64,000 nucleotides of DNA from a virus: the IMG/VR virus record IMGVR_UViG_3300025174_000013, positions 1 to 64,000 of that record. The stretch is one strand, 5' to 3'. The translations under genes were made by a program, and so were the position numbers. Every line of letters starts with the position of its first letter. Position 1 is the first letter of the stretch. This document shows positions 35,786 to 44,538 of the stretch, piece after piece. The notes below the pieces were generated by a model. It was not told the origin of the DNA and searched no databases. It saw nothing but the letters and a program-made list of their open reading frames with translations.

Positions 35786-36220
35786 ATGACTTGTAAAGGC
35801 GTTTGTGTAAGACATAAAGCATCAAAACCAAGAGGCATAGGAAGATATGCTTCTGGACAAAGGCGATGTCAGATTTGTGAACTTTATATGAATTGGGAAG
35901 GATTATGGTGTCCATGTTGCGGATACAGATTAAGATCAAAACCAAGAAATGTTACATATAAGGAAAGACTAAAGGAAACAGTTTTTAAATCTGGGACCCA
36001 TGTAAAAATATTCAAAGATTGGAGAAACTGCAAAGGATTTGAATTCAATGCTATTCTAGTAAAACTAATAGAACCACAATGTGGGGAAGGTGGAGCAGAA
36101 TGGAGTATAAGAAAATTAGATGACTTTACAAAGAACCCCGAATGTCCAACTGAGAATCGAATCATTAATATAGAGAAGAAAGATAAAGATCAAAAGTACG
36201 TGGTATTAGATGAAGTATAG
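35786..36220 (+). CDS. Zinc-ribbon protein (144 aa)
   Basis: The N-terminal half has a CQIC...CPCC ribbon (about residues 31-48) followed by GYRLRSKPRN, a basic stretch. The same RxxRxKP context is seen in small archaeal zinc proteins. The C-terminal half is alpha/beta with no motif. Its stop overlaps the next small gene (ATGAAGTATAG). Possibly nucleic-acid binding. Confidence 0.6.
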   Translation: MTCKGVCVRHKASKPRGIGRYASGQRRCQICELYMNWEGLWCPCCGYRLRSKPRNVTYKERLKETVFKSGTHVKIFKDWRNCKGFEFNAILVKLIEPQCGEGGAEWSIRKLDDFTKNPECPTENRIINIEKKDKDQKYVVLDEV

Positions 36221-36374
36221 TATAGATTTACGACAAAACAAAAATGGGGAATGGAAAGTACGTACTAAGGCAAATGTGCCATACTATGAACAAGTGGCAT
36301 TTGATAGGCGAGTGAAAGAAGCATTAGAAGAAAATGGTTTTACACTATTCAAATTAATAGGTGTTGACGAATGA
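36210..36374 (+). CDS. Small basic protein (54 aa)
   Basis: Starts MKYSIDLRQNKNGEWKVRT; a strand pair and one helix, no cysteines. It overlaps the preceding gene by 11 nt and shares an ATGA overlap with the following one. Not recognised. Confidence 0.5.
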   Translation: MKYSIDLRQNKNGEWKVRTKANVPYYEQVAFDRRVKEALEENGFTLFKLIGVDE

Positions 36375-36628
36375 GTGGAAATCAAACTCAACGTGGAGAA
36401 ATCCATAATTTTTTCAATGAGTATAGGATAAAGGTTGAACATCATCAAAATGCAACCGGAAGATGGCAATTAGGATTCAAATATCAATCTAATGACGAGG
36501 ATCTTGCAATAGAAATGGCAATAAAAAAAACACTACAATATGTCAATGGTATGAAAGAAGCAGGACTTCCGCCAGTTGAATTAAAAAACTTAAATTTCGT
36601 ACAAAAAGAAAAAAAGGAGGAGAAATAA
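36371..36628 (+). CDS. Hypothetical protein (85 aa)
   Basis: A compact alpha/beta protein with a lysine-rich tail. ATGA overlap with the previous gene; the next ATG follows its stop directly. Family not recognised. Confidence 0.6.
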   Translation: MSGNQTQRGEIHNFFNEYRIKVEHHQNATGRWQLGFKYQSNDEDLAIEMAIKKTLQYVNGMKEAGLPPVELKNLNFVQKEKKEEK

Positions 36629-36883
36629 ATGGGAGAAGGAGACGACGAAGTTCATGTTAATATAGAAAAAACCGATGACGAAGAAGAAATAAACGCAAGA
36701 AATGAAGTAAATATTTCTCTTAATGATAGTACAAGTGAATACAACAGAAACGCAAATGTGACAGTCAAAAGCAAGGACAAAGACGTTCCAGATTTGATGA
36801 AAATAGCACTTGAAGCGTTAGAAAAGATTAGAATTAGTAAACAAACTAATAAAAACGATAAAGCGGGTCAACACTTTGGTTAA
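36629..36883 (+). CDS. Acidic small protein (84 aa)
   Basis: A highly charged acidic N-terminal half (many Asp/Glu) and a short helix near the C-terminus (DLMKIALEALEKIRIS). A strong AAGGAGGAGA ribosome binding site precedes the ATG. Its last 8 nt overlap the following gene. Not recognised. Confidence 0.6.
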   Translation: MGEGDDEVHVNIEKTDDEEEINARNEVNISLNDSTSEYNRNANVTVKSKDKDVPDLMKIALEALEKIRISKQTNKNDKAGQHFG

Positions 36884-37130
36884 AATATTCGGCAAAAAGA
36901 AGAAAGAAGTAATAACAAATACTTCTGGTTCTGTTTCAATAGACGCTTCAGTATATTTTGGCGGTTCCAAGATAGGAGATATTATGTATGTAAGGGCAAA
37001 AGAAATTAAAGGACAAGACTACATGGAAATGTTGATAAGATTGGAAGTAGGTTCAGGTATAGAACCACAAATTGTTCAAGTATTAGCTAAACAAGGACTA
37101 CATATAGGAAGACCAGCAAATGACTATTAA
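36876..37130 (+). CDS. Small protein (84 aa) upstream of NAMPT
   Basis: A small beta-rich protein with a basic N-terminus (VKIFGKKKKE). The start is probably a TTG at 36876 overlapping the previous stop. It overlaps the NAMPT start by 11 nt, so the two are probably translationally coupled. Not recognised. Confidence 0.55.
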   Translation: MVKIFGKKKKEVITNTSGSVSIDASVYFGGSKIGDIMYVRAKEIKGQDYMEMLIRLEVGSGIEPQIVQVLAKQGLHIGRPANDY

Positions 37131-38502
37131 TGATATACGTTTTAATCCATTGGTATTAACTGACTGTTATAATCTTAGTCACTGGTATCTCAAAGAAAAT
37201 CAAGATTATGAAATATCACATATTTACAACAGATCAAGACCAATGATACTATATGGATTTAACGAAATTGTTATAAATCTGTTAAATCAAAAGATTCAAG
37301 AGTCGATGGTTATGGAAGCAGACGAATGTGCTAGAAAAATGGGTATGAAGTTCCCTGTTGATATGTGGATGAATGTTATAGATAAACTTCATGGTTGGAT
37401 ACCACTTCAAGTAGAAGCAGTTCCAGATGGTACATGGGTTCCACAAGGAACGCCATTCGCTCAAATAACCAATACAGATGAAGGTTTTGGTGAACTAGTA
37501 ACATGGTGGGAAGGAATATTTTTACATTCATATTTTCCTAGTGCATGTGCAACGAGAGCACTTGAAATGAAGAATTATTTGGTAGAAAATAAATTGCCAT
37601 TACATAGATTTCATAGCTTTGGATTTAGAGGGCATCGTTCATTGGAAGACGCATATTGGGCTACTACAGCATGGAATATGTTCTTAACAGGAACAGATGA
37701 TTTTCATGGTCAATATCATTGTCCTACGGCAAAATTAGGAAGCATTCCAGCAACAGCACATAAAACTATACAACAGTTTGATAGTGAAAAACAAGGATTT
37801 ATTCATGCTATTGATCAAGTAAAAGAAAAAGGTCACAATATAGTGGCACTTGTAATTGATACATATGATCCAAGTCGTTTCATTCATGAAATGATGCGAG
37901 ATGTATTAGAACACGCAGAAAAACAAGGAGTCCATGTTGTATTAAGACCTGATTCAGGTGATGTATTAAGCCAAACTATACAGATTTATGGATTAGTGAA
38001 GTTTTGGGAGTTCAAAAATGTATCAATGATAATAGGAGAAGGAATGTCATTTGAAAAGGTAAAAGAATATGATAAGATATTAAAGGAAAAAGGAATACCA
38101 CTTGAATTTATGAGTTATGGAATAGGAGCTGGTTATTATAATGATTTAGATAGAGATTATCTAGGTCATGCCATGAAAACTGCATATTCAAACGGAAAAG
38201 ACAGAATGAAGCTAACAATATCAAATCCGTTTAAGAGATCAATTCCCGGCTGTGTTAATATTATAAAAGAGAATGGTAATTTAGTTGTAGATTATTCTAG
38301 TAAAGGACTTTATCAAACAGTTTATGAAATGGATGAGCATTCAACGCGTCCTAAATTATTAAGACAAAAATGGAGTGATATTAGAGAATTAGCACTTGAA
38401 CAAAATACATCACAAGAAAAAATAATATTATCAGAACTAGTAAAAGCAAATATAAAGAATTTTGAGGGGAAATATTTACATGAAAAGATGCCCACAGTGT
38501 AA
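37120..38502 (+). CDS. nadV: Nicotinamide phosphoribosyltransferase (460 aa)
   Basis: NAMPT/NadV: joins nicotinamide and PRPP to give nicotinamide mononucleotide in NAD+ salvage. Hallmarks visible: TDCYNLSHWYL (Tyr of the substrate pocket), SFGFRGHRSLEDA (about 166-178), GTDDFHG (the Asp that reads the amide), SIPATAHKTI with the active-site His (about 207-216), LRPDSGD (PRPP-binding Arg and Asp, about 275-281), and GIGAGYYNDLDRD. Length is normal for the family. A Glu just before the catalytic His in human NAMPT is Ala here. I see no clear NMN adenylyltransferase in the window, although a P-loop protein at 42500 has a NadR-like context. Such genes in phages can restore NAD+ destroyed by host defence; that role is inference here. 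Confidence 0.9.
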   Translation: MTINDIRFNPLVLTDCYNLSHWYLKENQDYEISHIYNRSRPMILYGFNEIVINLLNQKIQESMVMEADECARKMGMKFPVDMWMNVIDKLHGWIPLQVEAVPDGTWVPQGTPFAQITNTDEGFGELVTWWEGIFLHSYFPSACATRALEMKNYLVENKLPLHRFHSFGFRGHRSLEDAYWATTAWNMFLTGTDDFHGQYHCPTAKLGSIPATAHKTIQQFDSEKQGFIHAIDQVKEKGHNIVALVIDTYDPSRFIHEMMRDVLEHAEKQGVHVVLRPDSGDVLSQTIQIYGLVKFWEFKNVSMIIGEGMSFEKVKEYDKILKEKGIPLEFMSYGIGAGYYNDLDRDYLGHAMKTAYSNGKDRMKLTISNPFKRSIPGCVNIIKENGNLVVDYSSKGLYQTVYEMDEHSTRPKLLRQKWSDIRELALEQNTSQEKIILSELVKANIKNFEGKYLHEKMPTV

Positions 38503-38575
38503 TACAGAGTGGAAAGACGAAGTGCTTCATTGTTTGAAGTGCTCTGGATATGTGGAAGTACACAAAATTGACTAA
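38480..38575 (+). CDS. Mini zinc ribbon (31 aa)
   Basis: Reads MKRCPQCNTEWKDEVLHCLK then CSGY: a CPxC...CLKC ribbon filling almost the whole protein. It overlaps the NAMPT 3' end and the phosphoesterase 5' end. Very short, but the four-cysteine pattern makes it plausible. Confidence 0.45.
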   Translation: MKRCPQCNTEWKDEVLHCLKCSGYVEVHKID

Positions 38576-39215
38576 GATAGTTTGTTTATCTGATACACAT
38601 GGGTTTCATCATCATGTAAACGTTCCAGATGGTGATATATTATTACATGCGGGGGATTTAACAATGTCGGGAGAAATAGACGTATTAATGGATCTTAATG
38701 ATTGGTTTGGAAAACAACCACATCCATATAAGATAGTAATAGCTGGTAATCATGATATATCATTAGGAAAGGATAAAGCACTTGGATATAAGATATTTAC
38801 TAATGCCTATTATCTGTTAAATAATACTGTAGAAGTAGAAGGAATAAAAATTTGGGGTTCGCCTTATACGCCATGGAATAGTGAAGTTTATAACTATTTT
38901 GCATTTGGTAAGCCTAGATATGACATGAAGGGAGCATGGAAAGGGATGCCAAGAAATGCAGATATATTGTTAACTCATTGTCCACCAAAAGGCATATTGG
39001 ATAAAGTGGCAGAAACAGGATTTAATCCCAACGAACATGTAGGCGATGAGTTATTACTAGTAAAAATTGAAAGAAACAAGCCAAAATATAACATATTTGG
39101 ACACATCCATGAAGGATATGGAATTCTCAAGAAAAAGGATACTACATTTATAAACTGTTCTGTAGTGAATGAAAATTACAATTTGGTTAACGAACCAGTA
39201 GTCATAAAATGCTAA
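38550..39215 (+). CDS. Calcineurin-like metallophosphoesterase (221 aa)
   Basis: All motifs of the family are visible: SDTHG near the N-terminus, HAGDLT, AGNHD, THCPPKG and FGHIHEG, which hold two metal ions. The substrate could be a phosphodiester, a nucleotide or a protein phosphate; it cannot be told from sequence. Resembles the small bacterial/phage group of MPP239-like enzymes. Start: ATG at 38550; a TTG at 38568 (MTKIVCLSDTHG) overlapping the previous stop is a possible alternative. It follows NAMPT in the operon. Confidence 0.85.
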   Translation: MWKYTKLTKIVCLSDTHGFHHHVNVPDGDILLHAGDLTMSGEIDVLMDLNDWFGKQPHPYKIVIAGNHDISLGKDKALGYKIFTNAYYLLNNTVEVEGIKIWGSPYTPWNSEVYNYFAFGKPRYDMKGAWKGMPRNADILLTHCPPKGILDKVAETGFNPNEHVGDELLLVKIERNKPKYNIFGHIHEGYGILKKKDTTFINCSVVNENYNLVNEPVVIKC

Positions 39216-39224
39216 GTGGCTATA

Positions 39225-39234
39225 AGTATATATT
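39225..39234 (+). promoter_or_regulatory. TATA box for gene at 39257
   Basis: AGTATATATT about 31 nt before the ATG at 39257; the same spacing as at 60869/60900. It supports 39257 as the start rather than the ATG at 39209. Confidence 0.45.
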
Positions 39235-39256
39235 CAGTAAAGTATATACAACTTTC

Positions 39257-39460
39257 ATGGGGAGCAAGTTTAATTACCTACAAACGCCAAAACGTTCTTG
39301 CAGAACCTGTAACTATGAGTGGTTTTTAAGAGCGGTTGTAGAGAGAAATAATGTAGGAAAGATTATTGGTGTTGAAACAGTTGAGCCTAAAAATTGCCCT
39401 AACCCAAGGTGTAAATCGCCATATTGGAACAAACCATATGTGTTGGGGGTAAAGGCTTAA
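39257..39460 (+). CDS. Zinc-ribbon protein (67 aa)
   Basis: CRTCNYEW and CPNPRCKSPYW give a four-cysteine ribbon with the CxxCGxxW-like style of archaeal zinc ribbons (for example transcription-factor or transposon ribbons). Start at 39257 chosen by TATA spacing; a 16-residue N-terminal extension from 39209 would be possible and overlaps the phosphoesterase stop. Confidence 0.55.
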   Translation: MGSKFNYLQTPKRSCRTCNYEWFLRAVVERNNVGKIIGVETVEPKNCPNPRCKSPYWNKPYVLGVKA

Positions 39461-39486
39461 ATTTATTTTTTACTTATGGTGATAAA

Positions 39487-39933
39487 ATGGGAAACAGTAA
39501 CTGGATATTAAGAAACATGGGCGAACAGGGAAATACTGAATATCGCCGAGAACAAGTTAGATGTGCTAGGATTTTGAGAGATAGATTGGGAGTGGCTTTA
39601 GTTAAACAAGAATATGTAGTAAAGAATTTAAAGATTGATGGTGCAAGTGCTCCAAATTGTGTTTTGGATATTGCTATTCCATCTGAGAAGATCGCCATTA
39701 GATTAATGGGTGCTATACATCAAGCTTCCAAAAAAAGAGGTATAAAGGATTGGTATCAAAAAGAAGCCCTTGGTCAGGCAAAGTGGGCAGTTTATGATTT
39801 TTATGCAGATAAATTTCCAAATTTGTGGAACCCTAAAAGAAGTCATGAAATAGATATGGCATCAAAGGAGGAAGTACTCAAAGCATTAGGTTTATGGGAT
39901 GATCCAAGTGAAGCGAGAGCCTCCAAAGTGTAG
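39487..39933 (+). CDS. Vsr/PD-(D/E)XK-like protein (148 aa)
   Basis: A helical N-terminus is followed by VLDIAIPSEKIAIRLMGAIHQ and then RGIKDWYQKEALGQ and KWAVYDFYADK, the order seen in very-short-patch repair type and other PD-(D/E)XK endonucleases (strand with Asp, strand, H-Q, helix). The usual catalytic Glu appears to be replaced (AIRLMG), so it may be degenerate or non-catalytic. Start at 39487 is supported by GGTGATAAA just upstream. This identification is moderate to weak. Confidence 0.5.
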   Translation: MGNSNWILRNMGEQGNTEYRREQVRCARILRDRLGVALVKQEYVVKNLKIDGASAPNCVLDIAIPSEKIAIRLMGAIHQASKKRGIKDWYQKEALGQAKWAVYDFYADKFPNLWNPKRSHEIDMASKEEVLKALGLWDDPSEARASKV

Positions 39934-40159
39934 AAATTGTGATAAGACCTTGGCATGGAAGCCATGGACAGGTATACCACAACCACCAATAGATCCAGCA
40001 ACTGGTGAACCATGTAATTGTTGGAGAGACAAAGACAAACAACGATTTTTAGGAAAAGACGCATATGCAAAATGTCTTTATTGTGAAGGTTACTATCAAA
40101 AAGATAAGGGAAATAAAGAACATGAAAGACTTTATCATTCAGAACAAATTGCAAGTTAA
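39899..40159 (+). CDS. Zinc-ribbon protein (86 aa)
   Basis: CRNCDKTLAW with a later CNCW, then CLYCEGYY plus a C-terminal HERLYH: two or more zinc sites. PIDPATGEPCNCW is a loop typical of small viral zinc proteins. It overlaps the preceding gene by 35 nt. Function unknown. Confidence 0.6.
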   Translation: MIQVKREPPKCRNCDKTLAWKPWTGIPQPPIDPATGEPCNCWRDKDKQRFLGKDAYAKCLYCEGYYQKDKGNKEHERLYHSEQIAS

Positions 40160-40197
40160 ATTTTTATTTAACTTTAAATTTACTTAATTCACAAACG

Positions 40198-40207
40198 TTT
40201 ATAATAC
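40198..40207 (+). promoter_or_regulatory. TATA box of MCM gene
   Basis: TTTATAATAC lies about 30 nt before the ATG at 40229, suggesting a leaderless start there. Confidence 0.6.
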
Positions 40208-40228
40208 AGTTAAATACAAGTGACTATA

Positions 40229-42196
40229 ATGACAGTTTTAACGCTAGAAAAAGAATTATCTGAATATTTTCTTTCAACGAGATTAGAAGATATAGAATCG
40301 TTAACTCCTACAACAGTTTTCAAGATATCATTAAAGGACAATGAATTTTTAAATAATGTACTTGGCGAAACAAAAGGTAATTTTAGAAATGTGATTAGAA
40401 AAGCACTGATAAAGGCATATATTAAATGTAATTTTAATGATGAACAATTAAGTGAAATATCAAAAACCGTAAAGGAATATCAACGAATAGATTTATTTAT
40501 AGAAATACCAGTGGATATTACTATCCAAAACATCAGTGCAGAAGAACATGAAAGAAAAATTATTACTTTTGATTGTCAAGTTTCTTCAGTTGGACAAGAA
40601 TATGCTGAAGCAATTCAAGCACTTTTTATATGTAAAGGTTGTAGAGATGGACAAGAATATTCATTTGATATTTATGAAGAAAGACCGGAATGCCCTATAT
40701 GTGAAGAACGTTTAACAAGGATAGGAAATTCAGAATCAGAAACAATAAAAAGCATTTATGTAAAAGATGGAAAAGATATAACACTTGATATAGACGATAG
40801 AACATTTACAGTAAAGCTTCATCGTGAACAAACAAAACAATTTAAAATGAATGAATACATAAGAGTTACAGGAATGTTTAAATCAATACCAATGAAGAAT
40901 ACTGAAGTAAGTAAAATAATAATAGATGCAGTAAGCGTAACAAGCATAGAAAAACCAAAGGATAAATTACCAACACCCGAAAAAATAGAAGAATATAAAA
41001 AATTGGCTAAGGAAGGAAAATTAAGAGATTTACTGGTTAGAAGTTTTGCTTACTACATTACTGGCAATAGTGATCAAAAAATGGCTCTTTTATTGGCATT
41101 AGTTGGTGGAAATAAAACAGAAAATAAGCGTGGAAGAATTCATGTACTTATAGTCGGTCCGCCGGGTTCAGCCAAGTCTTCTACTTCAAAATTCATTAAA
41201 GCTGTATCTCGTAAAGGATGTTTAACAAGTATTCCATCTGCTAGTAAGTTTGGATTATTTTTTGGTGTTGTTGATACGCCAGATGGTAAAAAGGCATTAG
41301 GAGCAGGAGTTTTGGTAAAATATAATGGAGGACACGTATTTCTTGATGAATTTGAAAAAGGAGATAAAGTGATTTATGATATGATATTAACTGCAATGGA
41401 AAACGAAGAATATTCAAGACCGATCACAGGATATGGAAATCCAACCTTTCCATGTAGTACAACCATAATAGCTTGTACCAACCCTGTATTCGCAGAATGG
41501 AACGATAGATTATCTATACTGGAAAATCTAGGATTAACAGATAGGGTTGTTTCAAGATTTGACATAGTAATAAGATTATATGATATACCTGACGCACAAA
41601 AGGATTTTGAACTTGCCAAGTTTATATTAAACGATGCCAATGAAAAAAGACCTGAAAATACATTAAGCGAAGAAGAATTAAACGAGTTTTTAAATTATGC
41701 TCGATTATTAGAACCAACAATGTCAGAAAAAGCTATATATAAATTATCATTAGCATTTTCAGAGAGAGGCAAATATAAGAAAAATTCATTGATAGATAAT
41801 AGACGAATTGTTGTATCAAAAAGAAAGGCTGAGGCGTTTGCAAAACTGGATCTTCAAGAAGAGGTAACGGAAGAATATGCTGATATGGCTGTTGAATTCT
41901 ATAAAAAGGAATTAGCAACTTTTGGTCTTACGCTTGCAGAAGCAGATAAACTTAGTCAAACAGGTTTATTAAAAGATATGGGTAGAACATCAAAAGACGT
42001 AGCATTTAGAGTATTATATCATGAAATGAAGAAAATTGTTGAGGAAGGTTGTGTATTTGTAGATGATATAGTAACACAAATGGTATCTAGTGGCAAATGG
42101 AAATCGGCTGAAGAAGCAAGAATATATATTAGCCAACTAACCAAAAATGGAGTAATATCAGTACAACAACCAAGTAATGAGGTTACATTGGTTTAG
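40229..42196 (+). CDS. mcm: MCM replicative helicase (655 aa)
   Basis: Archaeal-type MCM: the hexameric 3'-5' helicase that unwinds the replication fork. The N-terminal domain has a CKGC...CPIC zinc site (about residues 135-158). The AAA+ domain has Walker A VGPPGSAKSS (about 309-318), Walker B GHVFLDEFEKG (about 369-379), sensor 1 IIACTNPVF and the arginine finger LTDRVVSRFD (about 436-445). A winged-helix domain ends the protein. About the usual length. The GTG at 40220 is an in-frame alternative, but TATA spacing favours the ATG at 40229. Encoding its own MCM implies partly self-directed replication, together with the prim-pol at 58224. Confidence 0.93.
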   Translation: MTVLTLEKELSEYFLSTRLEDIESLTPTTVFKISLKDNEFLNNVLGETKGNFRNVIRKALIKAYIKCNFNDEQLSEISKTVKEYQRIDLFIEIPVDITIQNISAEEHERKIITFDCQVSSVGQEYAEAIQALFICKGCRDGQEYSFDIYEERPECPICEERLTRIGNSESETIKSIYVKDGKDITLDIDDRTFTVKLHREQTKQFKMNEYIRVTGMFKSIPMKNTEVSKIIIDAVSVTSIEKPKDKLPTPEKIEEYKKLAKEGKLRDLLVRSFAYYITGNSDQKMALLLALVGGNKTENKRGRIHVLIVGPPGSAKSSTSKFIKAVSRKGCLTSIPSASKFGLFFGVVDTPDGKKALGAGVLVKYNGGHVFLDEFEKGDKVIYDMILTAMENEEYSRPITGYGNPTFPCSTTIIACTNPVFAEWNDRLSILENLGLTDRVVSRFDIVIRLYDIPDAQKDFELAKFILNDANEKRPENTLSEEELNEFLNYARLLEPTMSEKAIYKLSLAFSERGKYKKNSLIDNRRIVVSKRKAEAFAKLDLQEEVTEEYADMAVEFYKKELATFGLTLAEADKLSQTGLLKDMGRTSKDVAFRVLYHEMKKIVEEGCVFVDDIVTQMVSSGKWKSAEEARIYISQLTKNGVISVQQPSNEVTLV

Positions 42197-42227
42197 TTAA
42201 TATAAGGGATAGGATGTTAGATATACA

Positions 42228-42503
42228 ATGTTTGGAAGATTAAAGTGTTTATTAGACCACGATTGGAGTCCAGAAGATTATAATGAAGAGGTAAAGGAAA
42301 ATGGACATGAAGTGGGAGAAGAGATTTTTATTAGATGTCATAGGTGTAAAAAAGTAATGGCTGGAATTGAAAAATTACACAAAGGTGCAATAAAATGGAC
42401 GGCATATGATAAAGGAGCAATAATGTATGATGTTAACCCTGAATATCTTAAAAAAGAGGGATTAAAACATAAGATTGAAAAATTTAGAGAGGATAACAAA
42501 TGA
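42228..42503 (+). CDS. Zinc protein (91 aa)
   Basis: Begins MFGRLKCLLDHDW and has CHRCKK in the middle; the first Cys and His plus this pair may bind zinc, similar to the small DUF1660-like phage zinc proteins. It overlaps the next gene's start (ATGAG). Function unknown. Confidence 0.6.
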   Translation: MFGRLKCLLDHDWSPEDYNEEVKENGHEVGEEIFIRCHRCKKVMAGIEKLHKGAIKWTAYDKGAIMYDVNPEYLKKEGLKHKIEKFREDNK

Positions 42504-43114
42504 GAAAGAGATTGACCAAGAAAGAAAGAGCAGAATACATTAAAAAAAGATATACGGCTAAAACACCTACAATATGTGTAAATTTGTTTGCAGGAGCAGG
42601 AGCTGGAAAAAGCACATGTGCAACTGGAGTGTTTACTTTATTGAAACACCATAATATTAATGCTGAATATGTATCAGAATATGCAAAGGATTTGGTATGG
42701 GAGGAAAGGCTTCACATTCAAAGAAATGATTTGGATATCTTTACTGAACAGGCAAAAAGACAATTTAGACTTAATGGTAAAGTAGATGTAATGGTTACTG
42801 ATTCTCCAATTTTATTAAGCAGTGTATATCAAGATCCACTTGATGAGTTATATCATGCCATGGTAATGAGGGAGTTCAAAAAATATAATAATTTGAATTT
42901 TTACATAAAGAGGGTAAAACCATATCTGAAAATAGGAAGACAAGAAAGCTTTAATGGAGCAAAACTAATAGATAATAAGGTTAAGGAATTCTTAAAGAGA
43001 GAGCAAGTGCAATATGAAGAAAGACTTGGCAATAATGAAACTGTTAACTATATTACAGGGCTTGTATTGAATCTATTAGGAAAGAAGCAGGAGTACTTCA
43101 TTACGAGGAAATAA
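42500..43114 (+). CDS. P-loop ATPase/kinase, NadR-kinase-like (204 aa)
   Basis: Walker A FAGAGAGKST (about residues 30-39), then VSEYAKDLVWEE and VMVTDSPILLS: the pattern of the AAA_28/NadR-C group of phage P-loop proteins. Some members phosphorylate nicotinamide riboside; others have unknown substrates. With NAMPT in the same genome an NAD-related role is tempting but unproven. ATGA overlap with the previous gene. Confidence 0.7.
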   Translation: MRKRLTKKERAEYIKKRYTAKTPTICVNLFAGAGAGKSTCATGVFTLLKHHNINAEYVSEYAKDLVWEERLHIQRNDLDIFTEQAKRQFRLNGKVDVMVTDSPILLSSVYQDPLDELYHAMVMREFKKYNNLNFYIKRVKPYLKIGRQESFNGAKLIDNKVKEFLKREQVQYEERLGNNETVNYITGLVLNLLGKKQEYFITRK

Positions 43115-43115
43115 T

Positions 43116-43364
43116 ATGGTTTGTGAAGGAGAATTTAATGTTCATGTGTATGACGGTTCAGTTCATTTTGGTCGTAATAGATTAATAGATTTTATTCCAG
43201 AAGTACAAGAAATTTTAAAGAAAGGAGGAACAGTTACTGAAGATACTGGTTTACATATTTGGTGGGATTGTGAAACAGAAATGCCAGAAAGATGGAATAA
43301 AGATCCAGTATCATATAGTTTATTGGATAATAGATATGATAAATATAAATCGGGGTTATGGTAA
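43116..43364 (+). CDS. Hypothetical protein (82 aa)
   Basis: A small acidic alpha/beta protein, one of four short genes in tight succession. It contains two tryptophans in HIWWDCETEMPERW but no motif that I recognise. One base separates it from the previous stop. Confidence 0.55.
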   Translation: MVCEGEFNVHVYDGSVHFGRNRLIDFIPEVQEILKKGGTVTEDTGLHIWWDCETEMPERWNKDPVSYSLLDNRYDKYKSGLW

Positions 43365-43499
43365 ATGACAGTTGAAATATACATAGATGAAGATAAAGAA
43401 GTATTGATTGTAGGTAAACCTAGTTTTGAGTATGAAGTAACGCATACTGAATATAACCAAGAAAGAGACATAAAAAAGATATGGGTGAAAAGAAAATGA
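43365..43499 (+). CDS. Small acidic protein (44 aa)
   Basis: Starts immediately after the previous stop (TAAATGA) and overlaps the next ATG (ATGA). Strand-rich, no cysteines, not recognised. Supported by the continuous coupling of start and stop codons on both sides. Confidence 0.5.
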   Translation: MTVEIYIDEDKEVLIVGKPSFEYEVTHTEYNQERDIKKIWVKRK

Positions 43500-43780
43500 A
43501 AGAAGAACACGCATTTAGTGAATCATGGATTCATATAGATATTGACAAAGATTCAGAAGAATCAAAACATTGGGCTTCACTTTTTCCACAAACAATGTAT
43601 TGGGGCGACATAAAAAAAGGGAAGCGATTTACAATATCTTATTCATATAATACAAATGAAGAATCATTAGATAAAACCACAAAAATGCATTCTGTTATAA
43701 CAAAAACATTTCCAGTTAAAATAATAAAGATTAAGCGAAATAAACCAAGATTGGATGTTTATGTTGAGAGGGTGGAATAA
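43496..43780 (+). CDS. Hypothetical protein (94 aa)
   Basis: A beta-rich basic protein. The ATG at 43496 is chosen because it overlaps the previous stop (ATGA) and has GGTGAAA 8 nt upstream; an in-frame ATG at 43481 is the alternative. Shares one base with the next gene's ATG. Family not recognised. Confidence 0.55.
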   Translation: MKEEHAFSESWIHIDIDKDSEESKHWASLFPQTMYWGDIKKGKRFTISYSYNTNEESLDKTTKMHSVITKTFPVKIIKIKRNKPRLDVYVERVE

Positions 43781-44538
43781 TGGATTCATTAGAAGATAAA
43801 CGACTTGGTGAAGAAGTAATAAGAAGATTTAAAGAAGCACAGAAACAGTTAGTAGTTGGCGGTGAAAAACGTAGCAGAACAGTTCATGCATCACATATTA
43901 CGGGAGCATGTATGAGAAAGAGCTGGTATGAATTTAGGGAAAAGCCAGAGCCACTTAGTGCAGAATCTATTGCCAACTTCTATGTTGGACAGCTTTTACA
44001 TCAATTAACACCATTGGCAAAGAAAAATGAGATTAAATTTAGTGCTAATATAAGAACTATGAAGCCGATAGATGTAAAGGATATTAATGATTATAATCTA
44101 TTTGATTGTGTTACAGGCACATCTGATGATTTAATCGAATGGGAAGGGGATTTGGTAATAGCAGACAAGAAAACATGGTCATCATTGAAGATAAATTACA
44201 AAAATGGAGGTACTTATGAAAAGAAAGAATTGACAGAGCCAGACGAAAGTTATGTTAATCAGCTTAACATCTATAAGTTATTGAATTATATTTGTGATGG
44301 TGTACAGGCAAAGAAAGGCGTTCTTCTTTATTTAGACAAAGCCACTTCATTTAAAGATCCTTTACCTTTTGTGTTTGACTTGAAACCAGTAGATGAAATT
44401 AGATCATGGGTAATAGATAGGTTAGATAAGATAAAACAATTAGTGGAGCCAGATAGGGTTATCACTAAATATTGTAGATATTGTCCATTCAGAACAATCT
44501 GTAACCCTCCAAAGGAGTTGATACCACCATGGTCTTAG
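43780..44538 (+). CDS. Cas4/RecB-like Fe-S nuclease (252 aa)
   Basis: PD-(D/E)XK exonuclease of the Cas4-like type. An N-terminal Cys (GACMRKSW, about residue 44) and three C-terminal cysteines in CRYCPFRTIC (about 232-241) match the 4Fe-4S cluster; GTSDDLIEW with VIADKKTW gives the catalytic Asp and Lys (about 112-132), and QLNIYKLL is the QxxxY motif. Not CRISPR-associated here: no array or Cas1/2 is visible. Likely role in DNA end processing with RadA. Confidence 0.75.
   Translation: MDSLEDKRLGEEVIRRFKEAQKQLVVGGEKRSRTVHASHITGACMRKSWYEFREKPEPLSAESIANFYVGQLLHQLTPLAKKNEIKFSANIRTMKPIDVKDINDYNLFDCVTGTSDDLIEWEGDLVIADKKTWSSLKINYKNGGTYEKKELTEPDESYVNQLNIYKLLNYICDGVQAKKGVLLYLDKATSFKDPLPFVFDLKPVDEIRSWVIDRLDKIKQLVEPDRVITKYCRYCPFRTICNPPKELIPPWS

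Noticed and set aside
42500-43114. Complete NAD salvage pathway with NMN adenylyltransferase
   Set aside because: The P-loop gene has kinase-type motifs but no nucleotidyltransferase HxGH motif, so only NAMPT can be claimed.
43780-44538. CRISPR-Cas adaptation module from the Cas4-like gene
   Set aside because: No cas1/cas2 and no array; the nuclease sits among replication genes.
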